DNA of 64,000 nucleotides from Ruegeria arenilitoris. Lineage in GTDB: Bacteria > Pseudomonadota > Alphaproteobacteria > Rhodobacterales > Rhodobacteraceae. The notes beneath the pieces were generated by a model. It did no database searches. It was given only the letters and a program-made list of their open reading frames with translations, and was not told the origin of the DNA. This document shows positions 45,744-54,402 of the stretch, in pieces. Numbering within the stretch: the stretch's first letter is position 1; the number at the start of each line of letters is the position of its first letter. The position numbers and the translations under genes are program-made. The stretch spans positions 1 to 64,000 of the forward strand of contig NZ_WPZO01000006.1 of the NCBI RefSeq assembly GCF_013031355.1. The letters are read 5' to 3'.

Positions 45744-48140
45744 ATGAAATTCACTCTGTCCTGGCTGAAAGACCACCTCGACACTGACGCTTCGGTTGAT
45801 GAGATCGCCGAAGCGCTGACCGATCTCGGGCTTGAGGTCGAAGAGATCGTGAACCCGGCGGATCGGCTGGCGGATTTTACGCTGGGCTACGTGAAACACG
45901 CCGAGAAACACCCCGACGCCGACAAGCTGCGCGTCTGCAAGGTGGACACCGATGAGGGCGAGCTGCAGATCATCTGCGGTGCCCCCAACGCGCGCGAGGG
46001 CATCACCGTCGTGGTCTGCAAACCCGGCATGTATATCCCCGGCCTGGACCTGACCATCAGCGTCGGCAAGATCCGCGGTGTCGAAAGCTTTGGCATGATG
46101 GCGTCCGAGCGCGAGCTGGAGCTGTCGGACGAGCATGACGGCATCATCGAGCTGCCCTCGGGCGAGGTTGGTGACAAGTTCATCGACTGGCTGGCCGAGA
46201 ATGAGCCGTCCAAGGTCGATCCGATGATCGAGATCGCGATCACGCCGAACCGCCCGGATGCGCTGGGCGTGGCCGGTATCGCGCGCGATCTGGCGGCGCG
46301 GGGTGTCGGTACGTTGAAAGAGCGTGACTATGTGCCGGTGCCGGGCGATTTCGAAAGCCCGATCAAGGTGACGATCGACGAGGATACTCTGGACGGTGCG
46401 CTGCATTTCACCGGCCGTCTGATCAAGGGCGTCAAGAACGGCCCCAGCCCGCAGTGGCTGCAGGATCAGTTGAAGGCAATCGGTCTGCGCCCGATCTCGG
46501 CTTTGGTCGATATCACCAACTACATGACTTTTGACCAGAACCGCCCGCTGCACGTGTTTGACGCGGACAAGGTGCAAGGCAACCTGCGTGTTCATCGCGC
46601 CAAGGGTGGCGAGAAGCTGGTGGCGCTGGATGAGAAAGAATACACCCTGCAGCCCGGCATGATGGTGATTTCGGATGACAAGGGGCCGGAATCCATCGCC
46701 GGTATTATGGGCGGAGAGGAAACCGGCTGCACCCAGGACACGGTGAACGTGTTCCTTGAAAGCGCGTTCTGGGATCATGTGCAGATCGCGCTGACCGGTC
46801 GTGCGCTCAAGATCAACTCGGACGCGCGGTACCGGTTCGAACGTGGTGTTGATCCGGAATACACCCTGGAAGGGTTGGAGCAGGCGACCCAGATGATCCT
46901 GGATATCTGCGGTGGCGAGGTGTCGAAAGTGGTCGAGGCGGGCAAAGCCCCAAACCACGCGCGCGCCTATAAGCTGGACGCCGAGCGCGTGCAGTCTCTG
47001 GTCGGCATGGATATTCCCGAAAGCGAACAGCGCCAGACCCTGACCCGTCTGGGCTTCCGTCTGGAAGGTGAGATGGCCCACGTGCCCAGCTGGCGCCCGG
47101 ATGTCATGGGTGAGGCCGATCTGGTGGAAGAGGTCGCGCGGATCGCGTCCCTGACCAAGTTGCAAGGTAAACCGTTGCCGCGTATTTCCGAGGGTATCCC
47201 GAAACCGGTGATGACCCCGGCACAGCGCCGTCAGTCGATGGCGCGGCGCACCTGCGCGGCGCTGGGGTATAACGAATGCGTATCCTATACCTTCATCGAT
47301 CAGGCCTCGGCGGCTCTGTTTGGTGGTGGGGATGCGGCGACACAGCTGGAAAACCCGATCTCATCCGAGATGAGCCACATGCGCCCCGATCTGCTGCCCG
47401 GTTTGCTGCAGGCGGCTGCCCGCAATCAGGCGCGCGGCTACGCAGATGTGGCCCTGTTCGAGGTCGGCCCGGTCTTCCACGACGGAGAGCCCGGCGATCA
47501 GAAAACCCAGATCACCGGCCTGCTGGTTGGTCGCAACGGTCCCAAGGACGTTCATGGGGCCTCGCGCTCGGTTGATGTATTCGACGCCAAGGCCGATGCT
47601 GAGGCCGTGCTGGCCGCTATCGGCGCGCCCGCCAAGGTGCAGATTCTGCGCGACGGGGATGCCTGGTGGCATCCGGGCCGTCACGGCAAGATTTGTCTGG
47701 GGCCGAAAAAGGTGCTTGGCGTGTTCGGCGAACTGCACCCGCGTATCCAGCAGGCGATGGATATCAAAGGCCCGGCGATGGCCTTTACCATCTGGCCGGA
47801 CGAGGTGCCTCTGCCCCGTAAATCCGGTGCAACCCGCGCTGCGTTGGAACTGCGTGATCTACAAGCGGTCGAGCGTGACTTTGCCTTTGTCGTGGATGAA
47901 GGCGTCGAGGCGCTTACGCTGGTGAATGCCGCAGCAGGAGCCGACAAAGCGCTGATCGAAGATGTGCGCGTCTTTGACGAATTCATCGGCGGCAGTCTGG
48001 GTGAGGGCAAGAAATCTCTGGCCATCACCGTGCGCCTGCAGCCGACGGACAAGACGCTGAAGGAAAAAGACATCGAAGCGGTGGCCGAGAAGATCATCGC
48101 CAAGGTCACCAAGGCGACCGGCGGCGTGTTGCGCGGGTAA
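45744..48140 (+). CDS. pheT: Phenylalanyl-tRNA synthetase beta subunit
   Basis: 798-aa subunit with the full domain order: tRNA-binding OB fold (about 39-148, GYVKHAEKHPDADKLRVCKV), B3/B4 editing domain, B5 domain, inactive synthetase core and C-terminal FDX-ACB anticodon-binding domain (about 705-797). Start ATG 45744 (MKFTLSWLKDHL) is the family N-terminus. Followed by a strong terminator. Confidence 0.97.
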   Translation: MKFTLSWLKDHLDTDASVDEIAEALTDLGLEVEEIVNPADRLADFTLGYVKHAEKHPDADKLRVCKVDTDEGELQIICGAPNAREGITVVVCKPGMYIPGLDLTISVGKIRGVESFGMMASERELELSDEHDGIIELPSGEVGDKFIDWLAENEPSKVDPMIEIAITPNRPDALGVAGIARDLAARGVGTLKERDYVPVPGDFESPIKVTIDEDTLDGALHFTGRLIKGVKNGPSPQWLQDQLKAIGLRPISALVDITNYMTFDQNRPLHVFDADKVQGNLRVHRAKGGEKLVALDEKEYTLQPGMMVISDDKGPESIAGIMGGEETGCTQDTVNVFLESAFWDHVQIALTGRALKINSDARYRFERGVDPEYTLEGLEQATQMILDICGGEVSKVVEAGKAPNHARAYKLDAERVQSLVGMDIPESEQRQTLTRLGFRLEGEMAHVPSWRPDVMGEADLVEEVARIASLTKLQGKPLPRISEGIPKPVMTPAQRRQSMARRTCAALGYNECVSYTFIDQASAALFGGGDAATQLENPISSEMSHMRPDLLPGLLQAAARNQARGYADVALFEVGPVFHDGEPGDQKTQITGLLVGRNGPKDVHGASRSVDVFDAKADAEAVLAAIGAPAKVQILRDGDAWWHPGRHGKICLGPKKVLGVFGELHPRIQQAMDIKGPAMAFTIWPDEVPLPRKSGATRAALELRDLQAVERDFAFVVDEGVEALTLVNAAAGADKALIEDVRVFDEFIGGSLGEGKKSLAITVRLQPTDKTLKEKDIEAVAEKIIAKVTKATGGVLRG

Positions 48141-48170
48141 GCTGACTGGTTACATGAACAATAAAAGAAA

Positions 48171-48199
48171 AGGGGTTCCGAAATTGGACCCCTTTTTTT
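48171..48199 (+). terminator. Rho-independent terminator of pheT
   Basis: GC-rich stem AGGGGTTC/GGACCCCT (one G:T pair, small loop) followed directly by seven T residues, 31 nt after the pheT stop. Because the stem side is A-rich on the left, it may also end the leftward coiled-coil gene that stops at 48215. Confidence 0.88.
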
Positions 48200-48214
48200 G
48201 TTTCCGGGGACTGG

Positions 48215-48733
48215 TCAGTACGAGATTTTCCCGTGCAGGAAGTCCTTCCAGTTCTCTATATAGGGCCACTTTTTAGCGAAGTGTTCGACAAAATTTTTGA
48301 CAAACGCGTCTAGATACGCGTGGTCAGCAGAGGTCATTGCTTCTCCTTTGCGATCACCTGATGGAATGCGAAGAGTATCGGGATCTTTGTAAGCTGGTAA
48401 ACGTGCTGGGTTGTTGGTTCCGTTATCTTGGCAGATTTGATCCAGCAACGACATTAAATACTGAGTACGCGCTTCGTCTGCCAATCGATGGCATTCCCTG
48501 ATATCAATGCTGAACTCCAGATCCATCACGCGCTGACGAAGACGACCGATTTCCTCCCGAAGCTCCTCATTCGTCGCGGCTTCCTGCTCGGCCTTGATCT
48601 TTTGCGCAACTGCCGTGCCCAACATATGGGCCATATCTTCCATATCGCGGTTTTGCTGACGGATACGCTTACTTTGTACCTGAGTTTTCTTCGTCAACCC
48701 TGCGCGAATGAACCCGTCCACAAACTTGCTCAT
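48215..48733 (-). CDS. Hypothetical coiled-coil protein
   Basis: 172-aa soluble protein with a strong coiled coil at about 22-75 (KRIRQQNRDMEDMAH ... EIGRLRQRVMDLE) and a C-terminal domain without recognised family. Ribosome site GAGGCAAAGG precedes the ATG. GC content is lower than the neighbours. Between pheT and ytoQ; no operon partner. Confidence 0.7.
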   Translation of the reverse strand: MSKFVDGFIRAGLTKKTQVQSKRIRQQNRDMEDMAHMLGTAVAQKIKAEQEAATNEELREEIGRLRQRVMDLEFSIDIRECHRLADEARTQYLMSLLDQICQDNGTNNPARLPAYKDPDTLRIPSGDRKGEAMTSADHAYLDAFVKNFVEHFAKKWPYIENWKDFLHGKISY

Positions 48734-48963
48734 ACCTTTGCCTCTTCTGTCCCAGCTGTTTCTTCTCTGGCCGAACCGTGGTCCTCGGAAACTGTTTCAA
48801 ATCATTGCTTTACCAGAACTCTGTCGAAAATTGCGAGAGTGGTCAACGACCGTTTCAACTCTTGCGGTTGCAGCGGGTAAATCCGTCTCGTTTGCGCGAT
48901 CCCTCTCTTGGGTTGGCGCAGCAATAGCACTAGGGTCGCCGCAAAAGGTTAAAGGAGACACCC

Positions 48964-49413
48964 ATGGGCCTGAACGTTTACCTCTCTGGCGAAATTCACA
49001 CCGACTGGCGCGAACAGATCATCGACGGCGCGCAGGGGTTGGATATCACCTTCAACAGTCCGGTGACCGATCACGCGGCCAGCGATGATTGCGGCGTGGC
49101 CATTCTGGGGTCCGAGCCGAACAAGTACTGGCACGACCACAAGGGCGCAATGGTCAACGCGATCCGCACCCGCAAGGGCATCGCCGACGCGGATGTAGTC
49201 GTTGTCCGGTTTGGTGAGAAATACAAGCAATGGAACGCCGCTTTCGATGCGGGCTATGCAGCGGCGCTGGGCAAATCTCTGATCGTGTTGCATGGCCCGG
49301 ACCACCAGCACGCGCTGAAAGAGGTCGACGCCGCCGCGCTTGCAGTAGCCGAACAGCCAAGTCAGGTGGTTGAGGTGCTGCGCTATGTTCTGACTGGACA
49401 ACTGCCCGGTTAG
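48964..49413 (+). CDS. YtoQ-family protein
   Basis: 149-aa cytoplasmic protein of the YtoQ family, which resembles nucleoside 2-deoxyribosyltransferase-like folds. Typical blocks are NVYLSGEIHTDWREQI at the start, the FNSPVTDHAASDDCG segment, and ADVVVVRFGEKYKQWNAAFDAGYAAALGK. Ribosome site AAAGGAG 7 nt upstream. Function unproven in any bacterium known to me. Confidence 0.88.
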   Translation: MGLNVYLSGEIHTDWREQIIDGAQGLDITFNSPVTDHAASDDCGVAILGSEPNKYWHDHKGAMVNAIRTRKGIADADVVVVRFGEKYKQWNAAFDAGYAAALGKSLIVLHGPDHQHALKEVDAAALAVAEQPSQVVEVLRYVLTGQLPG

Positions 49414-49589
49414 GAACGGAGCAACCCGGACGATAGTCAGCCCGTGTGAGCGAGCGATGGTTTTGGCCTTGCCGCTCAACGGGGAAAACCGGGGAAACTG
49501 ACACCTAGACCAAGACGCAGTTTTCGCTAAAACTTTGGCAAATCCCGCGCGAAAGACGCGGGTTTCTTAGTTGTGGAAAGGAAAGTCGC

Positions 49590-50396
49590 GTGGATGAGGT
49601 CGTAACACAGGTGAACGCGTTTGCGCCGCTTATCATTAATGCGGTTAAAGCGCTGGTTGTTCTGATCCTGGGATGGATCGTGGCCGGGGCTATTGGCGGG
49701 ATGGTGCGCCGTCGGATCAACGCGACCCCGCATATTGATCTGACGCTGGGCAATTTCATGGCCAGCCTGGTCAAATGGGCCATTCTTGCGATGGTCCTGG
49801 TCGCCGTTCTGGGGATCTTTGGTATCGAGGCCACCAGTATCGTCGCCATTCTGGGTGCCGCGTCACTGGCCATCGGTCTGGCCCTGCAGGGCACGCTCAG
49901 CGATCTGGCAGCCGGGGTTATGCTGGTGGTGTTCCGCCCCTATAAGCTGGGCCAGTATGTAGATATCGGCGGCACGGCGGGGACGGTGAAAGACCTTAAT
50001 CTGTTTACCACCGAACTGGTGACGCCGGACAATGTGCAGATCATCGTGCCCAATGGTCAAAGCTGGGGTTCGATCATCACCAACTACTCAGCCCATGACA
50101 CGCGGCGTGTCGATCTGGTGTTTGGCATCGATTATGGCGACAGCGCCGATGAGGCGATGCAGATCATTCTGGACGTCGCCAAGGCGGATGAACGGATTCA
50201 CAGCGACCCAGAGCCTTGGGTACGCGTGACTAATCTGGGCGACAGCTCGGTCGATCTGACGGCGCGCCTGTGGTGTGCTGCTGCGGATTATTGGGATGTG
50301 AAGTTTGAAATCACCAAGGCGGTGAAAGAGGCGTTCGACGCCAAGGGCGTGTCGATCCCGTATCCGCATTCAGTGGAAATCCACAAAGAGGCGTAA
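49590..50396 (+). CDS. Small-conductance mechanosensitive channel (MscS family)
   Basis: 268-aa inner-membrane channel; GTG start at 49590 behind a GGAAAGGAAAG site. Three membrane helices, the third being the pore helix GAASLAIGLALQGTLSDLAAGVML (about 90-113) with the Gly/Ala packing of MscS, then the beta domain (RPYKLGQYVDIGG ... NVQIIVPNGQSWGSIITNYS) and the C-terminal cage. It is the size of E. coli MscS and releases solutes in osmotic downshock, useful in a marine cell that stores betaines and DMSP. Confidence 0.94.
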   Translation: MDEVVTQVNAFAPLIINAVKALVVLILGWIVAGAIGGMVRRRINATPHIDLTLGNFMASLVKWAILAMVLVAVLGIFGIEATSIVAILGAASLAIGLALQGTLSDLAAGVMLVVFRPYKLGQYVDIGGTAGTVKDLNLFTTELVTPDNVQIIVPNGQSWGSIITNYSAHDTRRVDLVFGIDYGDSADEAMQIILDVAKADERIHSDPEPWVRVTNLGDSSVDLTARLWCAAADYWDVKFEITKAVKEAFDAKGVSIPYPHSVEIHKEA

Positions 50397-50446
50397 GCCT
50401 CCCGCCCGTCGATCGGGCATTGAAATGCCCTCCTCCGGTTGGGCCC

Positions 50447-50471
50447 GGCGCCGCGCTGATCGCGCGGCGCC
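50447..50471 (+). terminator. Terminator of mscS
   Basis: 10-bp GC stem (GGCGCCGCGC with its complement) and a 5-nt loop, followed by GTTTCGTTT, 50 nt after the mscS stop. It is nested in longer inverted repeats shared with 50522-50538. Confidence 0.75.
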
Positions 50472-50540
50472 GTTTCGTTTGCGGTACGGTTCCGATTCAC
50501 GCAACCGCGCCGCACCGATGGTGCGGCGCCCGGCCCAACG

Positions 50541-50572
50541 CTGCAAGCGCCCTCGTCAAAGGGCGCTTGCAG
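50541..50572 (-). terminator. Hairpin after ald
   Basis: Perfect 13-bp stem CTGCAAGCGCCCT/AGGGCGCTTGCAG with a 6-nt loop, 13 nt past the end of the leftward alanine dehydrogenase gene. It has no T tract on the minus strand, so it may act as an RNA-stabilising or Rho-assisted end. Confidence 0.6.
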
Positions 50573-50585
50573 GGGCGGGAGCGCT

Positions 50586-51704
50586 TCAGGACTTGATCAC
50601 TACGTTGGGCGAAACCACGTCGATCCCCAGGGCCTTACCAACAGCGTAGTACGTCAATTGGCCGGCGTGGACGTTCAGACCGGCCAGCAGGTGCTCGTCA
50701 TCCTGACATGCCTGCTTCCAACCTTTGTCCGCCAGCGACAGCATGAACGGCATCGTCGCGTTGCCCAGTGCGATGGTCGAGGTGCGCGCAACCGCGCCCG
50801 GCATGTTGGCCACGCAATAGTGCATGATGCCGTCCACGTCATAGATCGGGTCCGCGTGGGTGGTGGCTTTTGACGTCTCAAAGCAGCCGCCCTGGTCGAT
50901 CGCCACGTCCACCAGAACCGCACCGGGTTTCATGGTCGACAGTTGTTCGCGGCTGATCAGTTTGGGTGCAGCTGCACCGGGGATCAGAACCGCGCCGATG
51001 ACCATATCTGCGTCTTGAATCAGTTCTGCGGTGGCACCGGCGGTCGAGTACTGGTTGTTGAATGTGTCGCCAAAGACATCATCCAGATACCGCAGCCGCG
51101 GCAGCGAGCGATCCAGAACAGTGACATCCGCGCCCATGCCGGCAGCAATCTTGGCTGCATGCGTACCAACGACGCCGCCACCGATCACGACTACTTTCGC
51201 CGGGCCAACACCGGGTACGCCGCCCATCAGAACGCCGCGGCCGCCATTGGCCTTTTGCAGAGTCCACGAGCCGACCTGAGGCGCCAGACGACCGGCAACC
51301 TCGGACATCGGCGCAAGCAGGGGCAAGCCGCCATTTGCATCGGTCACGGTTTCATAGGCAATCGCGGTGCAGCCCGACTCCAACAGATCATGTGTCTGAT
51401 CCGGGTCGGGTGCCAGGTGCAGGTAGGTGAACAGCAGCTGGCCTTCGCGCAGCATCTTGCGCTCAACCGCTTGCGGTTCCTTGACCTTGACGATCATGTC
51501 GGCGGTGGCGAACACCTCTTCCGCCGTGTCGATGATCCGCGCGCCTGCGGCGATATAGGCGTCATTGTCAAAGCCCGAGCCGATCCCGGCATTGGTTTCG
51601 ATCAGAACCTCGTGGCCACGCGCGACAGCCTCTTGCGCGGCATTGGGGGTCATGCCGACGCGGAATTCCTGGGGTTTGATTTCCTTGGGGCAACCGATTT
51701 TCAT
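50586..51704 (-). CDS. ald: Alanine dehydrogenase
   Basis: 372-aa NAD-dependent enzyme interconverting alanine and pyruvate plus ammonia. ATG 51704 has a GGAGG site and gives MKIGCPKEIKPQEF, the standard N-terminus. Substrate-binding region VKVKEPQAVE with catalytic lysine and the Rossmann motif VVVIGGGVVGTHAA are present; the conserved NMPGAVARTSTIALGNAT follows. Divergent from an Lrp-family gene with 137 nt between, which is the known arrangement for AldR. Confidence 0.96.
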   Translation of the reverse strand: MKIGCPKEIKPQEFRVGMTPNAAQEAVARGHEVLIETNAGIGSGFDNDAYIAAGARIIDTAEEVFATADMIVKVKEPQAVERKMLREGQLLFTYLHLAPDPDQTHDLLESGCTAIAYETVTDANGGLPLLAPMSEVAGRLAPQVGSWTLQKANGGRGVLMGGVPGVGPAKVVVIGGGVVGTHAAKIAAGMGADVTVLDRSLPRLRYLDDVFGDTFNNQYSTAGATAELIQDADMVIGAVLIPGAAAPKLISREQLSTMKPGAVLVDVAIDQGGCFETSKATTHADPIYDVDGIMHYCVANMPGAVARTSTIALGNATMPFMLSLADKGWKQACQDDEHLLAGLNVHAGQLTYYAVGKALGIDVVSPNVVIKS

Positions 51705-51841
51705 TTTTGTTCCTCCATTCATAAACTGCTTAAATAATGGGCATTCCGGGGCGCAATTTCTGTGAAACTCTGCCCGCGAATTGGCTTTTCTTTGGGAGAA
51801 TTTCCGCTAAATTGTCGAATCTCTGCAAAGGAATTGCGTCG
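51705..51841. promoter_or_regulatory. Divergent promoter region of ald and its Lrp-type regulator
   Basis: 137 nt rich in A+T with repeated AATT words (GAATT, AAATT at intervals of about ten to twenty nt), as expected for Lrp/AldR octamer binding. The individual operators cannot be assigned by eye. Confidence 0.45.
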
Positions 51842-52300
51842 ATGAGCGTAGATACGACAGATAGAAAGATTTTGGCAGCCCTTCAGCGGGACGGCCGCAT
51901 GTCGAATGCCGAACTGTCCGAGCAGGTAAATCTGTCTCCGTCGGCCTGCCACCGGCGGGTGCAGCGGCTGGAGGCGGACGGGTATATCCGCAACTATGTG
52001 GCGCTGCTGGATGCGCGCAAGATGAATGTGCCGACGACGGTGTTCGTCGAGATTACGCTGCAAGGACAGGCCGAAGAACTGCTGGACGCGTTCGAAAAGG
52101 CAGTGGCCCGTATTCCCGACGTGCTGGAATGTCATCTGATGGCGGGCACGGCGGATTACATCCTGAAGGTCGTTGCCGAAAACACCGAGGATTTTGCCCG
52201 CATCCATCGCCAATACCTGTCACGCTTGCCGGGGGTGGCGCAGATGCAAAGCTCATTCGCGTTGCGCACGGTTTTCAAGACCACCGCCTTGCCGGTGTGA
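51842..52300 (+). CDS. aldR: Lrp/AsnC-family regulator, probable AldR
   Basis: 152-aa regulator with N-terminal helix-turn-helix (about 6-55, LSEQVNLSPSACHRRVQRLEADGYI) and a RAM ligand-binding domain with ECHLMAGTADYILKVV. The ATG 51842 is chosen because it sits next to a GGAATTG-like site and begins the family; the frame is open farther upstream but covers the promoter. Divergence from ald strongly suggests alanine-responsive control of ald. Confidence 0.86.
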   Translation: MSVDTTDRKILAALQRDGRMSNAELSEQVNLSPSACHRRVQRLEADGYIRNYVALLDARKMNVPTTVFVEITLQGQAEELLDAFEKAVARIPDVLECHLMAGTADYILKVVAENTEDFARIHRQYLSRLPGVAQMQSSFALRTVFKTTALPV

Positions 52301-52303
52301 CGA

Positions 52304-53143
52304 TCAGACCGGTCCGGGATAGGTGAACAGGATCAGATGCAGGGCGTTGAAGCCGAAGTGTATCAGAACCGGCACCCAAAGCCGCCCGGTCGCATAATAG
52401 CCCAACCCGCAGGCCGCCCCGAGGACCGACGCGAACACCACCAGCGCCGGGCCTCCACCCGCGTGGGCCAGACCGAATAACAGGCTGGCCGCTGCGATCC
52501 CGATGGTGGCCCCGGTTTTTGAGGTTATGATCGATTGCAGATAACCGCGGAAAAAGGCCTCTTCGGTCAGGCAGGTCAGGAACAGGTTCGACAGCGCGAA
52601 GACCAACCACCACGTGGGCAGGCCGATCTCGGGTCGCACAGCGCCTGTGGCAAGCCCCAGCAGGAACAGCGCGGGTAGCATAAGCAGGCCAACCGACAGA
52701 GGCGCGGCTTTGGTCGGCTTTGCACCTTGGATCATTCCGGGCCAAGCCAGCAGGACAGCAAACAAAACCAGCGGCTTGTCCAGATTCAGATACATAGTGA
52801 AAGCGGCGCTGTCCGGTCCCGCCTGAACCTGATCCAGCACCAGCAGGTTGTGAAATCCGGGAACCAGATGCGCGCCCAAAGCAAGACACCACAGGATCAG
52901 CGCCAGATGCCCCGCCAGAGCCGCTGGCCCGGACAGGTGTCGCAGCCCCGCCGCACCCAGCAACCCAAAGCACGCAATCCCAACCGCCAGCGGTGTAACC
53001 AGCCCAAGTGCCAGAGCGATGCATCCGAGCATGGCCAGCAAAGTCAGGCCCAACCCCCGTCGACCTGACACCGCGCCCGTTTGTGCGGCAATCAGGATGA
53101 ACCAGGGCCAAATAGCGGGCAGAAGGGACAGAAAATACGTCAC
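52304..53143 (-). CDS. CPBP-family intramembrane metalloprotease
   Basis: 279-aa membrane protein with about eight helices. The CPBP (Abi/CAAX) motifs are visible: TEEAFFRGYLQ (EExxxR) at about 191-201, HAGGG near 226, and HFGFNALH near the end, giving the glutamates and histidines for metal binding. Bacterial members process or protect membrane peptides; target unknown. Convergent with the regulator gene, ends 3 nt apart. Confidence 0.87.
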   Translation of the reverse strand: MTYFLSLLPAIWPWFILIAAQTGAVSGRRGLGLTLLAMLGCIALALGLVTPLAVGIACFGLLGAAGLRHLSGPAALAGHLALILWCLALGAHLVPGFHNLLVLDQVQAGPDSAAFTMYLNLDKPLVLFAVLLAWPGMIQGAKPTKAAPLSVGLLMLPALFLLGLATGAVRPEIGLPTWWLVFALSNLFLTCLTEEAFFRGYLQSIITSKTGATIGIAAASLLFGLAHAGGGPALVVFASVLGAACGLGYYATGRLWVPVLIHFGFNALHLILFTYPGPV

Positions 53144-53426
53144 GGTGGTCTCATGCTTTGACGGGCCATTTTTGCCGTTGGATTGTGGTCTGTGGCAAGT
53201 GTGGAAACGGCAGCTTTACACCAACCCGTTGGCAATGCGTCAATTCTGACGCTTGTATCCCGCCGCTTGCGCGTTCAAATAGGGGAAGGCCGAACGCCCG
53301 CCTGCGTTGCATGTCTCAGCGTCCGCAGCGCATAATTGGCGAGGGTTTCATCAATTTCTCTGATGACATCAGGCGGTTACACGCGCCCTGTACGGTCCGG
53401 ACCCGATAGACGATAAGGATGTAACC

Positions 53427-54344
53427 TTGGCTTACGAAAACAATGATGCCCCCAAAGACTGGCTGGAAGCCGAGTTGGAAGACACGCTGGACGAAGATTT
53501 CGAGATTGAGTTCAGCGAGCCCATGCTCTCGATGGAAGTCCGTAAGATCTATAAAGATCAGCACCCGGACATGCTGGATCGCAAAGTCTATTTCCGAAAC
53601 CTGCTGCGACTGCAGGCTGAGCTGATCAGAGTTCAGGATTGGGTGCAACATACCGGGGCCAAGGTCTGTATCCTGTTCGAAGGCCGCGACAGCGCGGGCA
53701 AAGGGGGGGTGATCAAGCGCATCACCCAACGCCTGAACCCACGGGTGGCCCGCGTGGTCGCCCTGCCTGCGCCCAGCCGTCGTGAACAAAGCCAGTGGTA
53801 TTTCCAGCGCTACGTTCCGCACCTGCCTGCGGCGGGTGAAATCGTTCTGTTCGACCGCTCCTGGTACAACCGCGCCGGGGTCGAGCGGGTGATGGGCTTC
53901 GCCAGCGAAGATCAGGTTGAACAGTTCTTTCAGGACGTTCCGGAATTTGAACGGATGCTGGTGCGCTCCGGGATCATCCTGCTGAAATACTGGTTCTCGA
54001 TCACCGACGAGGAACAGCAGTTGCGATTCCTCATGCGTATTCACGACCCGATGAAGCAGTGGAAACTGTCGCCGATGGACCTGGAGTCGCGCATCCGCTG
54101 GGAGGCCTACACCAAGGCCAAAGAAGACATGCTCTTCCGCACCAACATCCCCGAGGCGCCGTGGTACATTGTCGAAGGCAATGACAAAAAACGCGAACGC
54201 CTGAACTGTATCGAGCATCTTCTGACCAAGATCCCCTATACCGATGTGCCGCAGGAAAAAGTCGATCTGCCGGACAGACGCTACAACCCGGAATACGAAC
54301 GCCGCGTTTTGCCGGACGAGCTGCACGTGCCCAAGATCTACTGA
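53427..54344 (+). CDS. ppk2: Polyphosphate kinase 2
   Basis: 305-aa single-domain PPK2 enzyme, start TTG 53427 with AAGGAT ahead; no ATG fits. Walker A is GRDSAGKGG (about 86-94), the lid region follows, and Walker B is VLFDRSWYNRAGVERVMG. As a one-domain class I/III type it transfers phosphate between polyphosphate and nucleoside diphosphates. A marine Ruegeria homologue has been characterised. Followed by a strong bidirectional terminator. Confidence 0.93.
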   Translation: MAYENNDAPKDWLEAELEDTLDEDFEIEFSEPMLSMEVRKIYKDQHPDMLDRKVYFRNLLRLQAELIRVQDWVQHTGAKVCILFEGRDSAGKGGVIKRITQRLNPRVARVVALPAPSRREQSQWYFQRYVPHLPAAGEIVLFDRSWYNRAGVERVMGFASEDQVEQFFQDVPEFERMLVRSGIILLKYWFSITDEEQQLRFLMRIHDPMKQWKLSPMDLESRIRWEAYTKAKEDMLFRTNIPEAPWYIVEGNDKKRERLNCIEHLLTKIPYTDVPQEKVDLPDRRYNPEYERRVLPDELHVPKIY

Positions 54345-54353
54345 TCACAAACA

Positions 54354-54381
54354 AAAACGCCCCCGAATTCGGGGGCGTTTT
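54354..54381. terminator. Bidirectional terminator
   Basis: Perfect 28-nt palindrome AAAACGCCCCCGAA/TTCGGGGGCGTTTT: GC core flanked by A on one side and T on the other, so it serves both ppk2 (stop at 54344) and the leftward CAP/RTX gene (stop at 54403). Confidence 0.9.
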
Positions 54382-54402
54382 CAGTTTGGAATGCCGGGAA
54401 AA

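Noticed and set aside
44856..47165. 769-codon leftward frame
   Set aside because: Antisense to the PHB depolymerase-like gene and pheT; no domain and no ribosome site.
53316..54326. 336-codon leftward frame
   Set aside because: Mirror of ppk2; low-complexity translation without a family.
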